Shown here: piece after piece, positions 23,949 to 32,113 of the stretch
Layout: each line of letters opens with the position of its first letter
Position numbering within the stretch: the first letter of the stretch is position 1
Source of the DNA: Quinella sp. 1Q5
GTDB taxonomy: Bacteria; Bacillota; Negativicutes; Selenomonadales; Selenomonadaceae
NCBI GenBank assembly: GCA_014764605.1
Contig: JACXWG010000013.1
Location: forward strand, 1 to 34,866
Direction of reading: 5' to 3'
DNA: 34,866 nt
Position numbers and translations under genes: made by a program
Notes under the pieces: model-generated
Databases searched by the model: none
What the model was told of the DNA's origin: nothing
The model's input: only the letters and a program-made list of their open reading frames with translations

Positions 23949-26900
23949 TCACCTTAGCCGCGCAATGTGAAAAGTCCCAGTCTCGACTTCCTTGCGATGA
24001 CAATGCGGACACTCGTTAGCGATAATGCCAGTGTAGCCGCAAACTGGGTCGCGGTCGACGGGGTGATTGATTGAGAAGTAGCCCATATCGGCATCATGCA
24101 TTGCCCTAACTAGAGCCTCGAACGCGGAAAGGTTCTTCGTCGGGTCGCCGTCCATTTCGATATAAGCGATATGTCCCGCGTTGCACAGGGCGTGATAGGG
24201 TGCCTCGATACGAATCTTATCGCCCGCACATATCGGAAAGTAAACGGGCACGTGGCTTGAGTTCGTCATATACGGGCGGTCAGTCACACCCTTTATCATG
24301 CCGTATGTTTTGCGATTTGCCCGCTGAAACTGTCCGGCTGTCGACTCTGCTGGCGTCCCAAACGTCGTCCAATTCCGTTTCTCGTGCTTTGTATAATCGT
24401 CTGTACGTTCGCGCAAATGTCCGACAATTTTTAAGCCGAGCTGTTGAGCCTCGTCGCTTTGTCCGTGGTGCTTGCCCGTGAGCGCAACCAGACATTCCGC
24501 CAATCCGCAAAAGCCGATGGAGTAGCTAGCGTGCTTGAGGACTTCTTTAATCTTGTCCGTCGGCTTAAGCTTATCCGAATCCATCCACACGCCCTGCCCC
24601 ATTAAGAACGGGAAGTTATAAACGTGCTTTTCCTCAATCGTCTTGAGCCGGCACAGCAGATAATCATGACAAAGCGTGATGTGCTTATCGTAAAGCCTGA
24701 AGAACTCCTCAACGTCGCCTTTAGCCTCCAATGCAAGCTTCGGAAGGTTAATCGTCACGAAGGCGAAGTTCCCGCGGCTACCCGACTCCTCGCGCCCGTT
24801 GACGTTCGACATGACACGAGTTCGACAATTACCAGAGTTAATAAACGACAGAGTGAATTTATCTGTTGTTGTCTCAAGGTCATAACTGCATTTATCGAGA
24901 CTGCCGAGCATTTCAATCGAAGTAACTGCAACAATTTCTGGAGTTTTAGTCAACGATTCAATGCCGTTCCACTGTGAGTAATTTTTTTTGCCACTGCCTA
25001 GCTTAGCCGCGATTTCGCTACTCATAGAAAATTCCACACGGTAACGAATTTTCGTAATCTCTTCGGCGTCATAATGATTAAGATAGAGTTTCGCAGGATA
25101 GCCTAGCGATTGAGCTAAAGCCAACTGTTGAAGGGCAAGTTCTTTATTCGTTGAGCCAAGCTGGACTTTCGACTTTTTACTGATATGACCGTCGCCATCA
25201 ATCATTCCTGCCAAGAAAGCTAAACGAACTTCACGCGGTGAAGAAAAAATTTCATTCGGCACAGAACGTTCAGCCTTGAGTTCGCCACCGAAAATATTTT
25301 TAAGATATGCGCTAATTTTCTTTTGTTCGCCGCAGACTCTGATTAAATCATAGCAACCTTTGACGCCGCGATTGTAGTTTTGAACGTGGCAATCACAATT
25401 CCAAGCTTTTTTGATGCTTTCAATAAATTTAGCTTCAATATCCGCCTCCGTATTTCCATCAAGAGCTACGCAAATGTCATGAGAATAATTGCCGTCAGTA
25501 ATGATAAGCCCCAAAACATAAGCAAGATTTTCGTCAATAAATGAAGTATCTAATTGACATTCTGGAAAAGTGTAATAGGTTTTAATCGTGTCGCCGATTT
25601 GCAGGTCGTTGACGTGAATTCGTCCTCGACTTTCTGTGTAGAGTGGGTGGTCGGCAGTAACAAGAAGACTGCGTCCGTTGTCAAACTTAATGCGAGTCCA
25701 ATTTCCCATATCAGGATTTTTTACAACCGTTTTAACTTCAACAAAACCGTTTTCACCGTTCCAAACTTCAAGCTCCGAAGCAATTTTGTATTCGCTTAAG
25801 CTTTGTTGAAAAGTCTCAGTATCGACACGTTGCCATAGTCGTTTCAAACCCTCGCAATAAATTTGCCCTTTATATCGGTAAATGACAATCTCATCGCCGT
25901 CAGCACAACCCATCGTCGCCACGCAACTATTGTAATCGCCGGGCTTGTAATACTGCAGGTTATAGGGTGCGTCAATGTTCACGAAGTTTGGGAAGAGCCG
26001 TTTAGCACTGACCTTGCACGCCTTGCGGAATAAATCATAGTTCGGATCGTTGACGTTGTAATTGACACCGCTTTTGAGTTGGAAGACGCTTATTGGGAAG
26101 ATTGGAGTTTCACCATTGCCAAGCCCCGCGTCGATTGCGTTTAGAACTTCGCGAATCACCAGGCGACCTTCGGGCGAAGTGTCCATACCGTAATTAATTG
26201 AGCTGAATGGCACCTGCGCCCCCGCCCGACTGTGCAACGTATTGAAGTTGTGAATCAAAGCCTCCATCGCCTGATGAGTTTCCTCTTCCACGTCCGCGCA
26301 GGCAAGCTTATAAATCTTTTCCGCTAGCTTAGCCGAGCCGACGACTTGCGCTAGGTTCTCGATGACGGTAGGATTGTCTCCCTCCGAATAAGTGCAGATG
26401 TTAAAATCAATCTCGCCCGCCGCCTGAATGTCGCATAATTCACTGGCGCGTTTAATCTCGTCGTGTATCGCCCTCCTGAAAGATTTTCTTACACCTTCAG
26501 CCATCGCATAATCAAAGGCGTTAATCGATTGCCCGCCGAACATATCGTTTTGATTGCTTTGAATGGCAATGCACGCGAGTGACGCATAAGACCGAATTGA
26601 GTTAGGCTCACGAAGAAAGCCATGCCCCGTCGAAAACCCGCCGCGGAAGAGTTTCAGCAAATCGATTTGGCAACAGTTGAACGTTATCAAGCTGAAGTCT
26701 TTGTCGTGAATGTGAATCCAATTTTCCTTATCCGCCCGCACAAACTCTTCTGGCAAAACGTAGTTGTCGACGAAGTACTTGGAACTTTCCGCGCCGAGCT
26801 TTAGCATAATCCCCATTGAAGCATCGGTGTTGATGTTGGCGTTGTCGCGTTTTAGGTCGATGTCCACGGAATCGGCGAAGAAAATATCGCGGTAGGTGTC

Positions 26901-27212
26901 CATCAACTTTTTCTGAGCAATGCGGCGTTGAGCATGTTTTTGCCGATAAACTATGAACTGCTTCGCCACGTCGTAAAAGCCATGAGCCATAAGCGATTTT
27001 TCCACTTGGTCTTGAATCGCCTCCACTCCGATAATCTCGTTCTCGGCAATCGCCTGCTCAACCGAATCAGTCACGCGTTCCACGTCGTGTGCAGAAAGTT
27101 TGTCGGAAGGTGTCGAGGCATCCCGGTTCGCGCCGGCTATCGCATTGAAGATTTTCTCGCGGTCGTAGTTCACCCTTTGCCCCGAACGCTTCCAAACTTT
27201 TGCCAGCCTCAT
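23949..27212 (-). CDS. nrdD: Anaerobic ribonucleoside-triphosphate reductase (class III), intein-containing
   Basis: 1087 residues before splicing, 727 after. It reduces ribonucleoside triphosphates to deoxy forms with a glycyl radical, in the cytosol without oxygen. Seen: an N-terminal ATP-cone (VWKRSGQRVNYDREKIFNAI), the reductase body, and near the C-terminus the glycyl-radical motif with Gly1059 (PVCGYTG; residue 699 after splicing), followed by zinc-type CPHC. The intein occupies residues 436-795, between VATMG and CRTRV. GGAGGG near 27217-27222 supports ATG 27212; a longer upstream reading has no such site. The promoter is at 27244-27272. The activase gene nrdG is not in the window. larB follows after 5 bases. 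Confidence 0.95.
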   Translation of the reverse strand: MRLAKVWKRSGQRVNYDREKIFNAIAGANRDASTPSDKLSAHDVERVTDSVEQAIAENEIIGVEAIQDQVEKSLMAHGFYDVAKQFIVYRQKHAQRRIAQKKLMDTYRDIFFADSVDIDLKRDNANINTDASMGIMLKLGAESSKYFVDNYVLPEEFVRADKENWIHIHDKDFSLITFNCCQIDLLKLFRGGFSTGHGFLREPNSIRSYASLACIAIQSNQNDMFGGQSINAFDYAMAEGVRKSFRRAIHDEIKRASELCDIQAAGEIDFNICTYSEGDNPTVIENLAQVVGSAKLAEKIYKLACADVEEETHQAMEALIHNFNTLHSRAGAQVPFSSINYGMDTSPEGRLVIREVLNAIDAGLGNGETPIFPISVFQLKSGVNYNVNDPNYDLFRKACKVSAKRLFPNFVNIDAPYNLQYYKPGDYNSCVATMGCADGDEIVIYRYKGQIYCEGLKRLWQRVDTETFQQSLSEYKIASELEVWNGENGFVEVKTVVKNPDMGNWTRIKFDNGRSLLVTADHPLYTESRGRIHVNDLQIGDTIKTYYTFPECQLDTSFIDENLAYVLGLIITDGNYSHDICVALDGNTEADIEAKFIESIKKAWNCDCHVQNYNRGVKGCYDLIRVCGEQKKISAYLKNIFGGELKAERSVPNEIFSSPREVRLAFLAGMIDGDGHISKKSKVQLGSTNKELALQQLALAQSLGYPAKLYLNHYDAEEITKIRYRVEFSMSSEIAAKLGSGKKNYSQWNGIESLTKTPEIVAVTSIEMLGSLDKCSYDLETTTDKFTLSFINSGNCRTRVMSNVNGREESGSRGNFAFVTINLPKLALEAKGDVEEFFRLYDKHITLCHDYLLCRLKTIEEKHVYNFPFLMGQGVWMDSDKLKPTDKIKEVLKHASYSIGFCGLAECLVALTGKHHGQSDEAQQLGLKIVGHLRERTDDYTKHEKRNWTTFGTPAESTAGQFQRANRKTYGMIKGVTDRPYMTNSSHVPVYFPICAGDKIRIEAPYHALCNAGHIAYIEMDGDPTKNLSAFEALVRAMHDADMGYFSINHPVDRDPVCGYTGIIANECPHCHRKEVETGTFHIARLR
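24828..25907 (-). mobile_element. LAGLIDADG intein within nrdD (360 aa)
   Basis: The insert starts with Cys436 (CADGDEIVIYRYKGQ) and ends at Asn795, followed by Cys as the +1 nucleophile of the C-extein. Splicing blocks are visible: an N-terminal beta segment, block B-like DNGRSLLVTADHPLYT, and block F-like CSYDLETTTDKFTLSF. The homing endonuclease has both LAGLIDADG motifs: AYVLGLIITDGN (Asp573) and FLAGMIDGDGH (Asp672), so it may be active. The C-terminal end is SGN, where most inteins have His-Asn: the penultimate residue is Gly. The frame is open throughout and removal restores a continuous NrdD. Confidence 0.93.
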
Positions 27213-27243
27213 GCAAATCCCTCCTTTCAAGATAAGTGCCGCG

Positions 27244-27272
27244 ATTATACCACTTGCTACCGACGTTGTGAA
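27244..27272 (-). promoter_or_regulatory. nrdD promoter
   Basis: Minus strand: TTCACA (27272-27267), 17 bases, TATAAT (27249-27244), about 32 bases before ATG 27212. Confidence 0.7.
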
Positions 27273-27339
27273 CAGCTGATAAATGGCGTCGCGGCGCGAA
27301 AAATTTTTCAACGCAAGGCAGGACGCGGGAAAAAATTTT

Positions 27340-27972
27340 TTATTGACTAAGGGCGGCGGTGAATGTCGACTTGCCTTTATCGGCGTGAACGGAATAAGTC
27401 ACCCGTCCGCGAGTCGTCGTCCAATCGTAGGTTCCTTCGGTTGAGACCTCTTTTAGCATACGCAAATCGCGCATAACTTCGCCTCTGTCCTCTGTGTCAA
27501 GTTCGGGATTGAGCGTGGCGATTAGAAGTCCCAAAACGTTTATCACTTGGAAGGACTCATCTTGATTCTTAGGTTCGGCGAAAAGTTTCAGGGCGGTAAT
27601 CTGTTCGCCCGTGACCGTGCCTTCAAGAGTAAGCGTTGGGGAGAATTCGTAGCGGAAAGTTTTATCCGTCCCCGTCAACGGCTCGTCAATCGTCAAGTTC
27701 AAGTTCGGGGCGAGCCTTCGGGCGGAGGCGTTGAACTTCTCTTGGAACTCTTTGGGCGTCAAACTCTGTTCAAAGCCTTTGCTACTGCCGAAGATGTTTT
27801 CTAGGTTGCCGGCGGAGATATTCGCGTAGATAAAGAACACCATACACACGGCGGCAAGCGCAAGGTTGGTTTTCTTGTCGAAGGTCGAGTACTTGTACAT
27901 GAACAGCCAGCCGAGCGGTGGAAGGAAAATCAGAAGCGTAATCATCGCCGCAGTCTTTATGTAAGTCGTCAA
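27340..27972 (-). CDS. Hypothetical membrane protein, 210 aa
   Basis: Not recognised as a named family. Two hydrophobic segments near the N-terminus (ITLLIFLPPLGWLFMYKYST, about 10-30; LALAAVCMVFFIYANI, about 39-54) are followed by a hydrophilic ~150-residue domain, probably outside the membrane, with LTPKEFQEKFNASARRL and several beta segments. The first helix (PPLGWLFMYKYSTFDKKTN) recalls small Firmicute membrane proteins with a PPxG..LMWKY-type motif. Start: GTG 27984 abuts its own GAGG, while the in-frame TTG at 27972 lies 8 bases after GAGGTGA (27987-27981), so TTG is preferred. It lies downstream of ptsG, behind that gene's terminator. Confidence 0.75.
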   Translation of the reverse strand: MTTYIKTAAMITLLIFLPPLGWLFMYKYSTFDKKTNLALAAVCMVFFIYANISAGNLENIFGSSKGFEQSLTPKEFQEKFNASARRLAPNLNLTIDEPLTGTDKTFRYEFSPTLTLEGTVTGEQITALKLFAEPKNQDESFQVINVLGLLIATLNPELDTEDRGEVMRDLRMLKEVSTEGTYDWTTTRGRVTYSVHADKGKSTFTAALSQ

Positions 27973-27989
27973 AGCATCTGTCACCTCAC

Positions 27990-28022
27990 AAAAGAAAATA
28001 GCCCGCCAACAGTCGACGGGCT
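27990..28022 (-). terminator. ptsG terminator
   Basis: Minus strand: AGCCCG (28022-28017) pairs with CGGGCT (28005-28000), 11-base loop, then ATTTTCTTTT. The T run has one C, so termination may be partial and allow expression of the gene at 27972. Confidence 0.7.
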
Positions 28023-28069
28023 TAAGCTATGGAAGGATATGTTCACTCGAATTTCAAACGTTGAATGAC

Positions 28070-30265
28070 TTAGCCGAGAACCTCAAGCAAGTCATCGGTG
28101 CCAGCCTTAACGTCGCCAGTCTTGAGCGGACGAACCGTGCCATAAGCGGAAGAGTTGGTGACGATAAGCGGCGTGGTAACAGGATAGCCAGCCTTGTGAA
28201 TAGCATCAATGTCGAAGGTGACGAGCAAGTCGCCGCGTTTGACTTCTTGACCGTCGGTTACGTGAACTTCAAAGTTCTCGCCGTTAAGCTTGACGGTATC
28301 AATGCCAATATGCATGAGAAGTTCTGCGCCTTCGGGGGTGACCATGCCGATAGCGTGTTTGGTCGGGAAGATAAGAGTAATCGTGCCGTCAGCCGGAGCA
28401 ACGAGCTTGCCTTCAGTCGGCTCAACCGCAACGCCGTCGCCCATAGCACGAGAGGCAAAGCCATCGTCGGGGACTTCGTTCATGAGCATCATACGACCGG
28501 TAAGGTGTGCGCCAAAGGTCGCGTCTTGCATCTTGGGCTTTTCTTCCTCAGCCGCCGCAGTGGAACCGCCGCTTGCGCCTTCGAGGATAGAGCGGTCAAT
28601 CTTGCCTGCGCGAATATCTTCGACGAATTCTTCAAAGTTCGCCTTGACAATCGTGACGCTAGGACCGTAGATAACTTGAATTGCGTTGCCTTTGATGACG
28701 ACGCCACCCGCGCCCGTGGACTTGAGGATAGCTTCATTGACTTTGGAGCCGTCAACCAACGTCAAGCGCAGACGAGTTGCACAGCAGTCAATTTCCGTGA
28801 CGTTATCGACGCCGCCGACACCGCTAAGAATAGTCGCGGATTTCTGCTGGTCAGGAGTGAGGCTTGCAAGAGCCGCAGAACCTGCGCCGCCGCCAGCCAC
28901 ACCAACGCCAGTAGCTTTCTGGTAGTCGGCTTTGGACATCATCTTAATTTCTTCATCGTCAGCTTCACGACCAGGAGTCTTCAAATCCCATTTCATAATG
29001 AAGAACTTAAACGTGACGAAGTACAACACGGCATAGACTGCGAAGACCGGCAACATCATCATCCAGTTAGTCTTTGCTTGACCGGGCAAGACGCCGTAGA
29101 GGATAAAGTCAATTAAACCATCGGAGAACGTTGTACCCATTGCAATGCCTAAGATATGACAGGTTGCAAAGGACAAGCCAGCGTAGAAGACGTGAATTGC
29201 GAAAAGTTCTTTAGCAAGGAAGAGGAACGTGAACTCGATAGGCTCAGTGATACCAGTGAGGAAGGACGTTAAGCCAACCGAGAAGAGCAGAGAACCTGCC
29301 GCCTTTTTCTTTTCAGGACGTGCGCAAGTGTACATAGCGAACGCCGCCGCCGGAAGACCAGCCATCATGAAGGGGAACTTGCCCATTAAGAAACGAGCCG
29401 CGTCAACCGAAAAATGCTCCGTATTCGGGGAAGCGAGTTCAGCGAAGAAAATGTTCTGCGCACCCATAACCGTTTGACCGTCGATAACTGCAGTACCGCC
29501 AAGACCTGTCTGCCAGAAGGGCAGGTAGAAGATATGATGCAAACCAAACGGAATCAGAGCACGTTCGCAACAACCGAAGAAGAAAGTACCGAAGTAGCCC
29601 GACGCTTGAACGACGCCGCCGAGAGCAAAGATACCAGTCTGGATAAACGGCCAGACGAAATACATAATGACGCCGACGATGATACCGAAAATCATACAAA
29701 CAATCGGGACAAAGCGAGTGCCGCCGAAGAACGAGAACGCAGGCGGGAGTTGCATTTTATAATAACGATTGCAAAGCTCAGCTGCAACTAAGCCCGTGAC
29801 GATACCCGCGAAAACACCCATTTGCAAAGTAGTAATACCGAGGACTGTGGTTATCGCGCCTTCTTTAACGCTGGGGTCAATCGAGCCGTCAGCATGAATG
29901 GAGTTATCAAGACCCAAGAAGACGTGAATTGTTGTAAGCATAACCAGATAAAAAATTGCTGCGCCAAGGACGGCGATACCTTTTTCCTTCTTCGCCATGC
30001 CCAAGGCAACTGCCAGCGCGAATATCAACGGCAAATTTCCGAAGATAGCTCCGCCGACGTTTGAGAGAATCAGCATAAAACTGAATAGCGCACTGCCCGG
30101 ATGAAGGGCACTTTCCAAGCCGTAAGCCGCGATAGTCGTCGGGTTCGAGAACGAGGCACCGATACCCAACAGGACGCCCGCGAACGGCAATACGGCAATC
30201 GGCAGGAACAACGATTTACCGATTTGTTGCGCTACCGCAAATGCCGAACTTCCTCCTTCACTCAT
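28070..30265 (-). CDS. ptsG: PTS glucose transporter subunit EIICBA
   Basis: 731 residues with all three domains in one chain. It imports and phosphorylates glucose (or a close hexose) at the cytoplasmic membrane, taking phosphate from HPr. EIIC: about residues 1-420, with ERALIPFGLHHIFYLPFW and ITEPIEFTFLFL. EIIB: about 470-545, phospho-Cys495 in EIDCCATRLRL. EIIA: about 585-731, with His637 in KHAIGM and phospho-His652 in LLMHIGIDTVKLNG. All phospho-transfer residues are present. The FGLHHIFYLPFW motif fits PtsG better than NagE. TAAGGAGG (30273-30280) supports ATG 30265. It is transcribed from 30654 through a ~350-base structured leader, with no RAT/antiterminator recognised. Confidence 0.95.
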   Translation of the reverse strand: MSEGGSSAFAVAQQIGKSLFLPIAVLPFAGVLLGIGASFSNPTTIAAYGLESALHPGSALFSFMLILSNVGGAIFGNLPLIFALAVALGMAKKEKGIAVLGAAIFYLVMLTTIHVFLGLDNSIHADGSIDPSVKEGAITTVLGITTLQMGVFAGIVTGLVAAELCNRYYKMQLPPAFSFFGGTRFVPIVCMIFGIIVGVIMYFVWPFIQTGIFALGGVVQASGYFGTFFFGCCERALIPFGLHHIFYLPFWQTGLGGTAVIDGQTVMGAQNIFFAELASPNTEHFSVDAARFLMGKFPFMMAGLPAAAFAMYTCARPEKKKAAGSLLFSVGLTSFLTGITEPIEFTFLFLAKELFAIHVFYAGLSFATCHILGIAMGTTFSDGLIDFILYGVLPGQAKTNWMMMLPVFAVYAVLYFVTFKFFIMKWDLKTPGREADDEEIKMMSKADYQKATGVGVAGGGAGSAALASLTPDQQKSATILSGVGGVDNVTEIDCCATRLRLTLVDGSKVNEAILKSTGAGGVVIKGNAIQVIYGPSVTIVKANFEEFVEDIRAGKIDRSILEGASGGSTAAAEEEKPKMQDATFGAHLTGRMMLMNEVPDDGFASRAMGDGVAVEPTEGKLVAPADGTITLIFPTKHAIGMVTPEGAELLMHIGIDTVKLNGENFEVHVTDGQEVKRGDLLVTFDIDAIHKAGYPVTTPLIVTNSSAYGTVRPLKTGDVKAGTDDLLEVLG

Positions 30266-30310
30266 GTTATAACCTCCTTAACCTTTAACCAAAATGTCTT
30301 CCGAGTCAAC

Positions 30311-30606
30311 TGCCCTATGACTAAAGCCAAGAGCTTGCAGCTGGACTGAAATCCGCCGCGTTCGGCTGGTTGACTACAGCCCTGCAAGTTTCCTTACAGC
30401 ATTGAAGTCTTACGACTAATCGGGTGCCTTGGTGTTTCAGCACTAACCGTTTGCCCGATACGTTGGTTTTTACGGCAGAACGTTTTTTCTGCCAACCGCC
30501 GCTCTTGGTGAAACTTTCTCCTTCCCATTTATTTTTATTTTTGGAGCCAAGATTGAATAGCCCCTTCCTGCAAAAGGAGGATAACCCTTAATCGAGCCTC
30601 CTCCTC
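30311..30606 (-). ncRNA. Structured 5' leader RNA of ptsG; 3' part resembles an IS200/IS605 right end (omega-RNA-like)
   Basis: This gene-free stretch holds several strong helices on the transcript strand. (1) An 11-pair stem GCAAGAGGAGG/CCTCCTTTTGC (30610-30600 with 30580-30570 approximately). (2) GGCAGAA/TTCTGCC (30493-30487 with 30480-30474), extended by GGTT/AACC. (3) ATCGGG/CCCGAT (30459-30454 with 30424-30419). (4) CTTGCAG/CTGCAAG (30388-30382 with 30340-30334), enclosing GGCTG/CAGCC. (5) A final hairpin 30333-30313 with loop around CTTTAG. The last hairpin, and the flanking text AAGCTCTTGGCTTTAGTCAT then GTTGAC, look like the end of IS605-type elements, where the TnpB guide RNA scaffold lies. 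A DFNAVRKLAG reading nearby recalls a decayed TnpB RuvC end. No known riboswitch was recognised. Confidence 0.5.
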
Positions 30607-30625
30607 TTGCAAAAATATTTTTAGA

Positions 30626-30654
30626 ATTATATACGACGCCCGCCCATTTGTCTA
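30626..30654 (-). promoter_or_regulatory. ptsG promoter
   Basis: Minus strand: TAGACA (30654-30649), 17 bases, perfect TATAAT (30631-30626). Expected RNA start is near 30619, giving a ~350-base leader. The -35 lies 25 bases after the stop of the NYN/LOTUS gene. Confidence 0.75.
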
Positions 30655-30678
30655 TCGATTGTTTTAAAATATTTTGCG

Positions 30679-31701
30679 CTAACGGCAACGATAGTAAAAA
30701 GCTCCGCCGTTTCTTTTTACTTCATAAAGTTGCGGGAAGGCTGAAATAAACTTACTCAAAGTGCTGTGTCCCGAACCTTTTATGCTGAGATTTTTTTGGC
30801 TGATTGCGTCACCAGCCCAACTCAAATGTACAAGCCCGTTTGTATCGCCGTGAGCCTTTGCCACTTCGCGCAAGACGTCATGAATCGGTTGTAGCTTATC
30901 GCCGGAGTTTTTCTGTTCAGCTGTCAAACAACGATAAGAGAACGTCGCGCCCATTCCCTTGCAAGCGTAAAGTTTTGGGAACGCCGAAACAAATTTCTGC
31001 AACGAAGTGTAACCGACGTTCTTTATCTCGAAGCCCAACTTCTTTTTGACAAAGGCATCGGTTGCTCGGCTTAGGTAAACAAAACCGTCTGCGCCGCCGT
31101 GAGCTTTAGCCGTCTCGCGCAAGATACTATGCAGTTGCTGAAGCCTTTTATTGTGCTCTGCCTTGTCGCGTTGACTTTGAGCTTGCCTTTGTTCTTTTTT
31201 GGAAACTTTAGCGGGCGGCGGGGTCAGCGGTTCAACTTTGGGCGTAGGTGGCGGAGCAGGCTTTGGAGGCTCAATAGCTTTATCGAGATGTATAAACTCG
31301 TTGCAAGCGTTGAGGAAAGAAATGGACGCATTATCATTGCCCATGCCGATAACGTTCATGCCGCCCTCGCGAAGACGAATAACCAAAGGCGTGAAGTCGC
31401 TGTCATTTGAGACGAGCGCGAAAATCTCTGCGTGCCCGCCATAGAGCACGTCCATTGCGTCAATCGTCAAGGACATATCGGTTGCGTTCTTGCCCGCCGC
31501 GAAGTCGGGTTGCTGAACCGCTCGCAGAGAAAAGTTTAGAATGCATTCGTTCCAACCGTGCAAAGAAATCTTTTCCCAGTTTCCGTAGATTCGACGGATA
31601 AAAATTTCTCCGCGACTTTCTAGCGTGTCGATAATCTGCTTGCCGAATTTAGCTGAGATGTTGTCTGCGTCGATGAAGAGCGCGATTTTTTTTGCCGCCA
31701 T
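30679..31701 (-). CDS. NYN-domain nuclease-like protein with two OST-HTH/LOTUS domains
   Basis: 340 residues. Residues about 4-145 form a NYN (PIN-like) domain: Asp11 and Asp13 in LFIDADN, NATDMSLTIDAM, and VSNDSDFTPL give the acidic metal-binding cluster of an RNase. A Pro-rich linker (EPPKPAPPPTPKVEPL) and a charged Lys/Gln helix follow. Then come two similar ~70-residue repeats, about 190-258 and 268-340 (LHSILRETAKAHGGADGFVYLS against IHDVLREVAKAHGDTNGLVHLS), typical of OST-HTH/LOTUS RNA-binding domains. Likely a cytosolic RNA-processing or decay factor; the target is unknown. GAGG lies about 7 bases before ATG 31701, inside the end of the upstream gene region. Confidence 0.9.
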   Translation of the reverse strand: MAAKKIALFIDADNISAKFGKQIIDTLESRGEIFIRRIYGNWEKISLHGWNECILNFSLRAVQQPDFAAGKNATDMSLTIDAMDVLYGGHAEIFALVSNDSDFTPLVIRLREGGMNVIGMGNDNASISFLNACNEFIHLDKAIEPPKPAPPPTPKVEPLTPPPAKVSKKEQRQAQSQRDKAEHNKRLQQLHSILRETAKAHGGADGFVYLSRATDAFVKKKLGFEIKNVGYTSLQKFVSAFPKLYACKGMGATFSYRCLTAEQKNSGDKLQPIHDVLREVAKAHGDTNGLVHLSWAGDAISQKNLSIKGSGHSTLSKFISAFPQLYEVKRNGGAFYYRCR

Positions 31702-31710
31702 TAAAGAGCC

Positions 31711-31986
31711 TCAGTAGCATTCAATCTCACGAATCGCGCCGAACTGGATAAAATTGCTTGCCTCGACGGGGTCGCCCTCGGTTATCGCAAGCTCGACGGT
31801 CTTGAGATTTTCCGCCGCAATTTGAATTCGTTCCGCGCCGTATTCCTCTTTAACTTTCTTCCACAGGTTCTTGCGCGAAGTCTTTGTATCCTTGTAAACG
31901 GCTCTATTGTAAAAAATATTCATGGACGCTTCGCTTTTGTCGGCGTCGCAGTTGAAGAAGATAAAAACTTTTCCAGGTTTTGCCAT
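31711..31986 (-). CDS. Hypothetical protein, 91 aa
   Basis: Not recognised. It is small and soluble, with an N-terminal beta strand KVFIFFNCDADKSEASMN, a basic middle TSRKNLWKKVKEEYGAERI and a C-terminal acidic half (VELAITEGDPVEASNFIQFG). There is no signal peptide. AAGGAG about 6 bases upstream supports ATG 31986. The stop is 9 bases before the NYN/LOTUS start, so the two are cotranscribed and may work together. Confidence 0.75.
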   Translation of the reverse strand: MAKPGKVFIFFNCDADKSEASMNIFYNRAVYKDTKTSRKNLWKKVKEEYGAERIQIAAENLKTVELAITEGDPVEASNFIQFGAIREIECY

Positions 31987-32061
31987 AACATAAGAACTCC
32001 TTTACAAAATTTTGATGCCACCGCCGATTATACCCAATTTAGCCGTTAAAGGGAAGTAGCT

Positions 32062-32089
32062 TTGAATTTTTCTTCGCCCGTGCTAGAAT
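32062..32089 (+). promoter_or_regulatory. maf promoter
   Basis: TTGAAT (32062-32067), 16 bases, TAGAAT (32084-32089), 25 bases before ATG 32114. Confidence 0.55.
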
Positions 32090-32113
32090 GCGGCAAGTTA
32101 AGGAGGTGACGCA

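Noticed and set aside
28061..29116. Long plus-strand open frame (351 codons) inside ptsG
   Set aside because: It lies entirely antisense to a gene with clear EIIB and EIIA motifs, and its translation has no recognisable domain or ribosome-binding site.
30470..30688. Minus-strand 72-codon open frame in the ptsG leader
   Set aside because: No good ribosome-binding site, its start overlaps the end of the NYN gene, it spans the ptsG promoter, and the sequence is explained better by RNA stems.
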